A stretch of DNA of 64,000 bases. Origin: Maricaulis maris MCS10 (lineage in GTDB: Bacteria; Pseudomonadota; Alphaproteobacteria; Caulobacterales; Maricaulaceae). A program made the translations under genes and the position numbers. Each line of letters opens with the position of its first letter. Within the stretch, counting starts at the first letter, position 1. Of this stretch, positions 57,248-64,000 are shown in pieces. Where the stretch lies: assembly GCF_000014745.1 (NCBI RefSeq), contig NC_008347.1:2868001-2932000 (forward strand), read 5' to 3'. The notes beneath the pieces are model-generated. The model worked only from the letters and a program-made list of their open reading frames with translations, had not been told where the DNA came from and did not search any database.

Positions 57248-58209
57248 CAGCGTGGCACCTCGATCCGCGACAGGATGGCCGACAGGACATCATCCGGCGT
57301 CCGCCCCTCAATCTCTGCGGTCGGCCCCAGCAGGATGCGGTGCCGCAGGGTTGGCAGGAACAACGCCTGCACGTCGTCGGGAATGGCGTAGTCGCGACCG
57401 GCCAGCGCGGCGCTGGCCCGCACGGCGGCAGCGAGCGTGTCGGCGGCCCGTGTCGACGCTCCTTCCCGCACATCGCCATCAGTCCGCGTCGCCCGGATCA
57501 GATCGACAATATAGGCGAGGATTTTCTCATCCAGACGGATACCGTCCACCAGCGCGTGTGCGGCTTCGACATCGGCGGCGGAGATGACCTTCTCGACATC
57601 GGCGGTCCGGGCATTGAAGTCGAGGGGCTGCAGGGCATGACGCCTCAGGATTTCGAGCTCGTCATCGCGTCCGGGGAAGTCCAGCAACAGCTTGAACATG
57701 AAGCGGTCATTTTGCGCTTCCGGCAATGGATAGGTGCCTTGCTGCTCGATCGGGTTCTGGGTCGCGATGACGTGGAAATGCCCGCCCAACACGTGGTCGG
57801 TGCCGTCGATCGTGACGGTCCGCTCATTCATTGCCTGCAACAACGCAGCCTGGGTCTTCGGCGGGGCCCGGTTGATCTCGTCAGCCAGCAGAATGTCGGT
57901 GAAAACCGGCCCTTTCACCAGGCGAAAGCTGTTGGAGCTGAAGTCGAACAGGTTGGCGCCCAGAACATCGCCCGGCATCAGGTCCGGTGTGAACTGGACG
58001 CGTCCGAAATCAAGCGACAGTGCCGAGGCAAAGCTGCGGGCGAGCAAGGTCTTGGCTGTTCCCGGTGGCCCTTCCAGCAGCACATGGCCGCGTGCAAAAA
58101 CAGCGACGAGGAGTTGGTCGATCACCCCGTCCTGTCCATGGATTGTCTTGCGGATTTCCGTGCGCAGCGCCTCGGCACGTTCAGCGAATTGGTCAAGGGT
58201 CAGGGTCAT
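57247..58209 (-). CDS. MoxR-family AAA+ ATPase
   Basis: A 320-residue AAA+ chaperone-like ATPase: Walker A GPPGTAKT at 47-54, Walker B ILLADEINRAPPKTQ (about 106-120), and the sensor-region pattern VIATQNPIEQQGTYPLPEAQNDRFMF. MoxR ATPases work with vWA proteins to mature or insert protein complexes, and in some species respond to stress. Here the vWA-like partner is the DUF58 protein just downstream. It overlaps the DUF4350 gene by 4 bp and DUF58 by 1 bp. Confidence 0.95.
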   Translation of the reverse strand: MTLTLDQFAERAEALRTEIRKTIHGQDGVIDQLLVAVFARGHVLLEGPPGTAKTLLARSFASALSLDFGRVQFTPDLMPGDVLGANLFDFSSNSFRLVKGPVFTDILLADEINRAPPKTQAALLQAMNERTVTIDGTDHVLGGHFHVIATQNPIEQQGTYPLPEAQNDRFMFKLLLDFPGRDDELEILRRHALQPLDFNARTADVEKVISAADVEAAHALVDGIRLDEKILAYIVDLIRATRTDGDVREGASTRAADTLAAAVRASAALAGRDYAIPDDVQALFLPTLRHRILLGPTAEIEGRTPDDVLSAILSRIEVPR

Positions 58210-59600
58210 GCGAGCTCCAGGGCCTTTTGATAGGCGCGTTCCACATCTGCAAGTGCGTCCGCCGCGACTTCCGGTCGGATGCGATCGGGAAGCGCGTCGG
58301 CACGGTTGAATATATCTGTCAGGTGCGCGGCCAGCGCCTCGTCCTTGAGGCGAAGCCGCGCCACGACACGCCGGAAGGCATGGCCGGCGCGACGCTCGCG
58401 GCCGAGCCAGGCATCAGCCAGCGCCTGGCGGCGCCCGGCGACCAGGGTGCGCAGCAGCGCGCCATCGGCATGGGCGTTGCGCATCAGGCGTGCCTGGGCC
58501 TGCAAGGCGACGGCCCTCGCCGCGCCATGCCCCTGCCCATAGATCGACAGGAGCGGCCGGCCGCGAATACCGGCCCGCCACAGCAGCAGCGCCAGCAATC
58601 CGGCACCGGCCAGCCACAGCCAGGTGAAGGGCGGCTCGAACATTCGCGCCATGTCGGCCCAGCTGCGCTGGTGTTCATCTGGCCGGGCGGTCAGATAGAC
58701 CGCCGTGGAGTAATCGATCAGCACGTCACCATCGCCGGCCAACCGCGTTATCAGTGCGCGCGCGATCGCGGCGTTATCTCCTTGGGCAAGTCCATGATTG
58801 TTGATGAGATCCGGATCGGACAGGACATGATAGGTGGCCTCTCCGAGCGAGCATTCCGCCAACAGGGCGCGATCCGGGTCGCCAACCAGGGGCACACAAT
58901 TGTCCGGCAGGGCCATGAATTGCGGTGCGTATAGCCGCGCGCTTTGCGGCAGGAAATCACCGAGCGGGACATCCACCCAGTCGAGGATTTCCCCCCGGAT
59001 GATGGCCGGATCGACATAGGTCGGCCGAGGGTCATGCTCGTCCACCCTGCCTCCTTCATCGTCGTCTGCCCGGTCGACCTCACGGTCGACTTCACGGTCG
59101 ATCGCCAGATCGGCATTGGCGCCGGTTGTGATCCGCTCGGCCGGGCCTGCTGACCCGGTTACCGGGATCAGGAATTCGGGATGGACCGCACCCAGCATAC
59201 GGACACCGTCCCGCCATTTGGGAAGGATGATGAATGTCGGGAGGGTTTCAATCTTCGTGGTGACGACATGACGCGAGATGCCACGCGGCGTCGCGTTGAG
59301 ATAGGTGTTCTCACCGCCGCCGAATGTGACCGAACCCCGGTCGAGATCGTGGTCATAGAGCGGCAACACGCGCAATCCGACTCCCTCGCCAGACAGCGGC
59401 CCACGCCCATGAAAACGTCGGGCATCCATCCCGTCGGCGTTGAGCCAGATACCGAGCCCGTCGAGCCCCAGCGCGCTTTGCTCGATCGGGGGCACGCGGT
59501 CCCTCTGGGCCAGGAACCACAAGGCGAAGACCGCCGCCGCGCAGAGCACGGTGACAAGGAACCAGGCCCGGCCCTGCCCGTCATTTGCGGCCTGGCTCAT
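58206..59600 (-). CDS. DUF4350 domain-containing membrane protein
   Basis: A 464-residue protein with an N-terminal membrane helix (FLVTVLCAAAVFALWFLA), a large extracytoplasmic-type domain of DUF4350, and a second helix near 330 (FTWLWLAGAGLLALLLWRAG), then a cytosolic tail with basic helices. Residues encoded by 59071-59106 include a triple DREV-type repeat made by three 12-bp units. It overlaps the DUF4129-like gene by 4 bp and MoxR by 4 bp. It fits the MoxR operon's recurring membrane components, but no function is known. Confidence 0.8.
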   Translation of the reverse strand: MSQAANDGQGRAWFLVTVLCAAAVFALWFLAQRDRVPPIEQSALGLDGLGIWLNADGMDARRFHGRGPLSGEGVGLRVLPLYDHDLDRGSVTFGGGENTYLNATPRGISRHVVTTKIETLPTFIILPKWRDGVRMLGAVHPEFLIPVTGSAGPAERITTGANADLAIDREVDREVDRADDDEGGRVDEHDPRPTYVDPAIIRGEILDWVDVPLGDFLPQSARLYAPQFMALPDNCVPLVGDPDRALLAECSLGEATYHVLSDPDLINNHGLAQGDNAAIARALITRLAGDGDVLIDYSTAVYLTARPDEHQRSWADMARMFEPPFTWLWLAGAGLLALLLWRAGIRGRPLLSIYGQGHGAARAVALQAQARLMRNAHADGALLRTLVAGRRQALADAWLGRERRAGHAFRRVVARLRLKDEALAAHLTDIFNRADALPDRIRPEVAADALADVERAYQKALELA

Positions 59601-60373
59601 GACGTCACCGTCCGATGGACGAGTACCGGGCGAGCATCCGCGATCAGACCCTCCACGCCGCTGGCGTCAATGGACTGACCCGCATAGCGCACGCGCTCCG
59701 CAGTCTGCACCAACGTCGCCACCACCCGGTAATGCGTCCAGTCGCGCGGCAGACGACGCAGCACTTCACGAGCGGTCTCGCTGCGCCGCAGTGCAGAGCC
59801 CGTTGCCTCCGCTGCGGCCGCAAGCACAAGCCGCTGCAAGGCGCCCAGCGCCTTGGCGGCGTCGGTCAGGCGGGCAATCTCCTCAAGCGTCAGCAAGGGC
59901 TGGTCGACAATGCCCGGCCCTGACATGGCTGTCTTGGGAGCGCTTTCGACATCCTGGATCTTGCGGGAATCAACCCGCAGCCCGACACCATGCCGCACGG
60001 CGAGATAGATGATGAAGTTCAGGACACCCGCGGCCAGGGCGTAAAACATCCAAAGAAGGACTTTCGCCAGCGTCAAAGCTGCCAGCCACGGGAAGCGGAC
60101 AGACGCTGAGTCATTTGTGTCCGGCAGATTGGCCCGGGCCCGCCAGTCCGCGTCGGCATCGAGATAATCGATGGGAAGCTGCAGGCCTCGACGCTCAATG
60201 GCGTCAGCATAATTGGTCGCAATACCAGGCGCATCAGAGCCAGCATCACCCGCCAGGCGCGTGCCGATCATCACGATGACCAGCGTCAGCGCGACGATCG
60301 CGGCCAGCCAAAGCCAGGGACGCAATGCCGAGTGCTTCCGCGGCGCCATGTCCGGGCGGGGCGAAGACGCCAT
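59597..60373 (-). CDS. DUF4129-like membrane protein, first gene of the MoxR operon
   Basis: A 258-residue protein with two membrane helices: LWLAAIVALTLVIVMIGTRLA at about residues 20-40, and a second near 95-120 (LLWMFYALAAGVLNFIIYL). The C-terminal helical region (SETAREVLRRLP...LVQTAERVRYAGQSI) resembles the DUF4129 tail, which is often found next to MoxR and DUF4350; I assign it as DUF4129-like only. The alternative start at 60349 (MAPRKHSAL) is possible. The next gene overlaps it by 4 bp. A pair of palindromes lies upstream at 60415-60479. Confidence 0.6.
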   Translation of the reverse strand: MASSPRPDMAPRKHSALRPWLWLAAIVALTLVIVMIGTRLAGDAGSDAPGIATNYADAIERRGLQLPIDYLDADADWRARANLPDTNDSASVRFPWLAALTLAKVLLWMFYALAAGVLNFIIYLAVRHGVGLRVDSRKIQDVESAPKTAMSGPGIVDQPLLTLEEIARLTDAAKALGALQRLVLAAAAEATGSALRRSETAREVLRRLPRDWTHYRVVATLVQTAERVRYAGQSIDASGVEGLIADARPVLVHRTVTS

Positions 60374-60414
60374 CAGACTCGAACTCCGAGAGGTTGTACA
60401 CGACCACTGACGCA

Positions 60415-60479
60415 GCCGGAGAGAAATCTAGCCAGCGCCATTCTCTCCGGCAAGCCCTTGCGACTCCGCGGAGTCGCAA
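60415..60479. repeat. Two adjacent inverted repeats between the amidohydrolase and the MoxR operon
   Basis: The first has an 11-bp stem GCCGGAGAGAA/TTCTCTCCGGC at 60415-60425 and 60441-60451. The second is a 22-bp perfect palindrome at 60458-60479 (half-site TTGCGACTCCG), ending one base before the amidohydrolase stop. Neither has a T-tract. They may terminate the amidohydrolase transcript or act as operators of the MoxR operon, whose first start is only 42 bp away. Confidence 0.65.
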
Positions 60480-62558
60480 TCAGCGCGGTTGGCTGACCGC
60501 CGGCACATCGGTGAAGGGCAGGATGCCGAACTCCGGATAGATTTCCGTCGGGTAGTAGAAAGTCCCGTTCGCCGACACGAGGGCGATGGTCTTCAGATCC
60601 TTGAAATCAGTCGTCGGATCGCCCGGCACCAGGAAGAAGTCGGCCAGCATGCCGGGAGCAATTGAACCCAGCTCGTCGTCCACGCCCAGATATTCGGCCA
60701 TACCATGACTGCCCCAGGCAATGATCTCGGCCGGGGTCATGCCGATATTCTGGTACAGCTCGAGCTCGCGATGATGGGCAAAGGATCCGCCAAGATCAGT
60801 ACCCGGCACGATGAACACGCCGGCATCGCGCATCATGCGCAGGGTCTGCGTGATCTGGTCAAAGGCGCCGCGATAATTGGCGTCATCCTCGTCCGTAGCA
60901 ATGTCGGCCCAGGCGCTGCGGGCCCCACGCTGGGTCTCGACCGGCATGTGGTCGATATAGTCGACAACACCCGGTGACACCTCGCCATTGCGCGACAGGA
61001 GCAGCGCCTCGTGAATCGCGTAGGTCGGATCGATAGCGACACCATTGGCGACCATCGCATCGATCGTGTCACGCACCGCATCGCTGTCCAGATCAAAGGC
61101 GGGCAGACGGCGCAGCGCCGTCAGGCGCAGCAGGGAGCGTGTGTCCTCACCCTCTTCCAGCACCCAACCCAGCATCACCTGGTTGATATGGGTCATCTCG
61201 TCATAACCGGCGGCAATCATGGCGTCGGCATTGGTGAAGGCCGGCACATGACCGGCGACGCGCAAACCATTGGCGTGCGCCGCTTCGATGACGGCCGGGA
61301 TCCAGTCCGGGTTCATCGAGTTGTAGACCTTGACCTGGATGTAATCGCCGCTGGCCGCATAGGTCTCGACGGCAGCGACCGCTTCGGCCTCGGTTTCCAC
61401 CAGGATGCCATTATTGGAGCTGAACGGGCTGCGGCCTTCGATGAAGCCGCTGCGATGCACACGCGGGCCGGCGACTTCGCCGGCTTCGATGCGGGTGATC
61501 AACTCACCCAGAACGGCGTTGTTATTGCCCATATCGCGAACGCTGGTCACACCGGCAGCGATATTGAGGAAAGCGCTGGTTTCACCCATATGGGCGTGCA
61601 TTTCGAACAGGCCGGGGATCAGTGACCCGCCCGCGCCGTCAATCTCGGTCTCACCCGGCTGTGTCGCGACATCGAGCGCGTCGATCGCCGAAACCCGTTC
61701 GCCATCAACAACAACCGATACCGGCTCGCCCAGGGCAAGCGTCTCCGGATCGAAGACCCGGACATTCCGGATCCGGACCGGTCCATCATAATGATGCGCC
61801 ACGCGCGACTGGATTTCGGCGAAGCGGCTGGCGCCATAGCCGGCTGCGAGCGCGCGCAAGCGCTCATCCTCGGCCTCATAACCCGCTTCCAGAATGGCGA
61901 AACCGGGTGTGATCAAGCCAAAGAAAGCCGACCCGTCCATGAGGAAATATGTCGGGTTTTCACTGGTTCCAGACAGGCCGTAGGCGGTCACATCGCGGCT
62001 TGCTTCGCCATTGCTGACGCTCAGCTGTTCGACCTCGGACAGGCGCAGCTCGCCACCGGGGATGGCGGCCATCGACATGTCGTCACGCGCCAGCAGGGCG
62101 CGGGCAGCAATCGCCAGCCAATAGGGGCTGGCATCCTGGGGGACGTAGAAGGCGTCACCATCGGGAATGGCCTGGTCGCTGCCGGTCGCATCGCGCCAAC
62201 GCGCTTCGCTGTCGACATACTCAAAACTCTCATCGATCGGATTGCCAAAAGTCGAGGCGCCGGAAATCGTCCAGTCGACAGGCAGGCCGTTTTCATCGAG
62301 CGTGACACTTTCGGTGATGGTCGGGCCGCGGCCATTATTGCGGTATTCGAACTCGATACCATACCCATCCTCGGTCGGCTGGATGTCCATGCCGCCAATC
62401 TCGGTTCCTCCGACAAGGACTGTGAAGCGCGTGGCTTCCGGTGCCCCGTGAGCGGCCGACGAAACCTCGTCGGTCGAGCCGTTTTCTACAGGTGGGCTGC
62501 ACGCGGCTAGCGCGGCGATGGCCATTCCGGCCCAGATCGATTTCATGGTCATGGACAT
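60480..62558 (-). CDS. Amidohydrolase-superfamily lipoprotein
   Basis: A 692-residue metal-dependent hydrolase. The N-terminus is a lipoprotein signal with lipobox LAAC and C20, so the protein is probably anchored at the outer membrane or periplasmic face. Metal-binding motifs are H321-x-H323 (EMHAHMGET), K410 (QVKVYNSM, possible carboxylated lysine), H437 (VAGHVPAF), H457 (MTHINQ) and VPGTDLGGSFAHH. Such enzymes hydrolyse peptides, imidazolones or other amides; the substrate is unknown. It starts at 62558 behind GGGGGAGAC. The long N-terminal extension before the barrel (about residues 40-250) is beta-rich and unassigned. Confidence 0.9.
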   Translation of the reverse strand: MSMTMKSIWAGMAIAALAACSPPVENGSTDEVSSAAHGAPEATRFTVLVGGTEIGGMDIQPTEDGYGIEFEYRNNGRGPTITESVTLDENGLPVDWTISGASTFGNPIDESFEYVDSEARWRDATGSDQAIPDGDAFYVPQDASPYWLAIAARALLARDDMSMAAIPGGELRLSEVEQLSVSNGEASRDVTAYGLSGTSENPTYFLMDGSAFFGLITPGFAILEAGYEAEDERLRALAAGYGASRFAEIQSRVAHHYDGPVRIRNVRVFDPETLALGEPVSVVVDGERVSAIDALDVATQPGETEIDGAGGSLIPGLFEMHAHMGETSAFLNIAAGVTSVRDMGNNNAVLGELITRIEAGEVAGPRVHRSGFIEGRSPFSSNNGILVETEAEAVAAVETYAASGDYIQVKVYNSMNPDWIPAVIEAAHANGLRVAGHVPAFTNADAMIAAGYDEMTHINQVMLGWVLEEGEDTRSLLRLTALRRLPAFDLDSDAVRDTIDAMVANGVAIDPTYAIHEALLLSRNGEVSPGVVDYIDHMPVETQRGARSAWADIATDEDDANYRGAFDQITQTLRMMRDAGVFIVPGTDLGGSFAHHRELELYQNIGMTPAEIIAWGSHGMAEYLGVDDELGSIAPGMLADFFLVPGDPTTDFKDLKTIALVSANGTFYYPTEIYPEFGILPFTDVPAVSQPR

Positions 62559-62766
62559 TGCTGTCTCCCCCGAGGCAAATCCTGTTGTCGAGGGTTAGCA
62601 CCCTTTCCCGGGCCTGTCTTCACGACACGCCCCTATCCCCGTCATGCGATCGACCGCCCCCGGACAGGTGTCCCGCGTCGATGCAGCGGCGATTTGGGAA
62701 CCGGACACAGACGCGTCATAGTGGAGCCTGAATGAAGGCGGCTATCGGGGAGGTTGGCGCCACACC

Positions 62767-63258
62767 ATGCCCATGTTGATCGATACGGTCGATGATCCGG
62801 ACGCGCGTGCGGCGTGCGCGCACCACTCAAACCATCCCGACGCCTTGATCGAGGTGCTCCACTGGCTTCAGGCATCTGCCGGGCACATCTCGGACGCCGC
62901 CATCGCGACCATCGCCGATGCCCTCAATCTGAGCCGAGCCGAAGTGCTGGGCGTGGTCAGCTTCTACCATGATTTCCGGCGTCAGCCGGGCGCCCGCCAT
63001 ACGTTCAAACTCTGTCGCGCCGAGGCCTGCCAGGCCGCCGGCGCCGAGGCCGTGGCGGCCGCCATTGAAGACCAGCTGGAGGCCCTCTCCACGACCGACC
63101 ACCCGCCGGAATTCGAGTTGAAGTCAGTCTACTGCCTCGGCAATTGCGCCCTTGGCCCGGCCGCCATGCTGGACGAACGCCCACTCGGCCGCCTCACCGC
63201 AGAACGGGCGCTTGCGGCGCTGACCCGACTGGACAGCCGGACCGGAGGCAAGGAATGA
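62767..63258 (+). CDS. fdsG: NAD-dependent formate dehydrogenase gamma subunit (NuoE-like)
   Basis: A 163-residue thioredoxin-fold [2Fe-2S] subunit. The cluster ligands are C83, C88, C123 and C127 (KLCRAEACQAAGA...YCLGNCALGPA), spaced as in NuoE/FdsG. It passes electrons from the NADH-binding beta subunit toward the other centres. The next gene overlaps by 4 bp and is the NuoF-like beta subunit. The order fdsG-fdsB is the typical start of fdsGBACD operons encoding soluble molybdenum- or tungsten-containing formate dehydrogenase; the alpha subunit lies beyond the right edge. A complex I-like hydrogenase module is the alternative. Confidence 0.85.
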   Translation: MPMLIDTVDDPDARAACAHHSNHPDALIEVLHWLQASAGHISDAAIATIADALNLSRAEVLGVVSFYHDFRRQPGARHTFKLCRAEACQAAGAEAVAAAIEDQLEALSTTDHPPEFELKSVYCLGNCALGPAAMLDERPLGRLTAERALAALTRLDSRTGGKE

Positions 63259-64000
63259 GCAGCTCACTCCAGCGCGTCCTTGTCCCCGGCGATTCAGCCG
63301 CGCGGTCTGTGGGGGCCGACGATGTCGCTGCACGCCTGGCCGACGCCCTGCCTACCGACACCCCTGTCATTCGCAACGGATCCCGGGGCCTGTTCTGGCT
63401 GGAGCCGCTGATCGAGGTCGAGCGGAATGGTGAGCGCCTCGGCTTCGGACCGGTGACTGTCGAGGATGTGGACGACATCATCGAAGCGGGCTTCCCCGCG
63501 AGCGGACACCCGCTCGCCCTGGGTCCGGTCGAAAAAATCCCGCAACTGGCCGACCAGCAACGCCTGATCTTTGCCCGTTGCGGCCTCGACGATCCGCTGG
63601 ACCTGGCAGCCTATCAAGCCGGCGGCGGCCTGGCTGGCCTGTCCCGCGCCAGAGCGCTGGCACCTGGCGTGATTGTCGAAGCGGTCAAAACGTCCGGCCT
63701 GAGAGGGCGTGGCGGCGCCGGCTTCCCGGCCGGGATCAAATGGGAGACCGCGGCCAAGGCTACCGTTGACGCGACCTATCTGTGCTGCAACGCCGACGAG
63801 GGAGACAGCGGCACCTATGCCGACCGCCTGTTGATGGAAGGCGACCCCTTCACCCTGATCGAAGGCATGTGCATCGCCGCCCGGGCCATCGGCGCGACCC
63901 GGGGGCTGGTTTATCTGCGCTCGGAGTATCCCGACGCCATCCGGACACTCAAAGCCGCCATCCGGATCTGGCGCGAAGCCGGGCTTTTCCAGGGCCTGTC
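63255..64000 (+). CDS. fdsB: NAD-dependent formate dehydrogenase beta subunit (NuoF-like), partial
   Basis: The first 248 codons of the FMN/NADH-binding subunit; the gene runs off the right edge. The N-terminal extension (about 1-120) is a NuoE/thioredoxin-like part as in FdsB, and then SGLRGRGGAGFPAGIKW (FMN- and NADH-binding loop), LCCNADEGDSGTYADRLLMEGDPF and LVYLRSEYP follow. It transfers electrons from the FdsG/FdsA chain to NAD+. The ATG overlaps the fdsG stop by 4 bp (ATGA). Formate oxidation probably serves energy supply or detoxification. Confidence 0.88.
   Translation, partial: MSSSLQRVLVPGDSAARSVGADDVAARLADALPTDTPVIRNGSRGLFWLEPLIEVERNGERLGFGPVTVEDVDDIIEAGFPASGHPLALGPVEKIPQLADQQRLIFARCGLDDPLDLAAYQAGGGLAGLSRARALAPGVIVEAVKTSGLRGRGGAGFPAGIKWETAAKATVDATYLCCNADEGDSGTYADRLLMEGDPFTLIEGMCIAARAIGATRGLVYLRSEYPDAIRTLKAAIRIWREAGLFQGL

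Overview
The window is GC-rich, gene-dense DNA from an alphaproteobacterium, most likely a marine Caulobacterales/Maricaulales-type heterotroph close to Maricaulis. This rests on gene content: Entner-Doudoroff genes zwf-pgl-edd and glk-eda, two large TonB-dependent receptors, a TPR-sulfotransferase, tamA-tamB, several CoA-ester genes, and an NAD-linked formate dehydrogenase start (fdsG-fdsB). No rRNA, tRNA, CRISPR array, insertion sequence or phage gene was found. Two genes are cut by the window: a TIR-domain protein at the left edge and fdsB at the right edge.

Layout. 1-3.1 kb: a TIR-TM-TPR protein, a hairpin-rich 416-bp gap, and a DUF3108 envelope protein. 3.1-7.2 kb: zwf-pgl-edd, transcribed leftward. 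7.4-8.7 kb: hemN. 8.8-16.7 kb: tamA-tamB, an MscS channel and a ZntB-type transporter. 16.7-22.9 kb: a BCCT transporter, a TPR-sulfotransferase and a TonB-dependent receptor. 23.2-45.1 kb: a broad CoA-ester/hydrophobic-substrate region (MarR and CaiB-type CoA-transferase, FadB-like enzyme, acyl-CoA synthetase, DUF3089 hydrolase, thioesterases, SDR, phosphotransferase, a double-domain TetR regulator, a second TonB-dependent receptor, two MFS-type carriers, a thiolase/DUF35 pair, a classical thiolase and TesB). 45.1-50.4 kb: proline genes proB, proC-proA and putP. 50.5-53.1 kb: glk-eda and a divergent SDR. 53.2-60.4 kb: a tightly overlapping seven-gene MoxR/DUF58/SpoIIM/RDD membrane operon. 60.5-62.6 kb: a lipoprotein amidohydrolase. 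62.8 kb to the end: fdsG-fdsB.

How the parts work together. The two halves of the Entner-Doudoroff pathway lie about 43 kb apart, yet both carry the identical 16-bp palindrome ATGTTACCCCTAACAT in their promoter regions, so glucose phosphorylation, glucose-6-phosphate oxidation and KDPG cleavage are probably one regulon. In the 23-45 kb region, intergenic gaps repeatedly carry the half-site CATACC. Two of them, upstream of the FadB-like/acyl-CoA-synthetase pair and of TonB receptor 2, share the longer pattern GCATACC-N4-ATTCGAT, which suggests common control; the fused double TetR encoded in the middle is the obvious candidate regulator. The proline block combines synthesis with a Na+/proline importer. 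The least understood units are the MoxR operon, the receptor/TPR-sulfotransferase/BCCT block and the double-TetR regulator.
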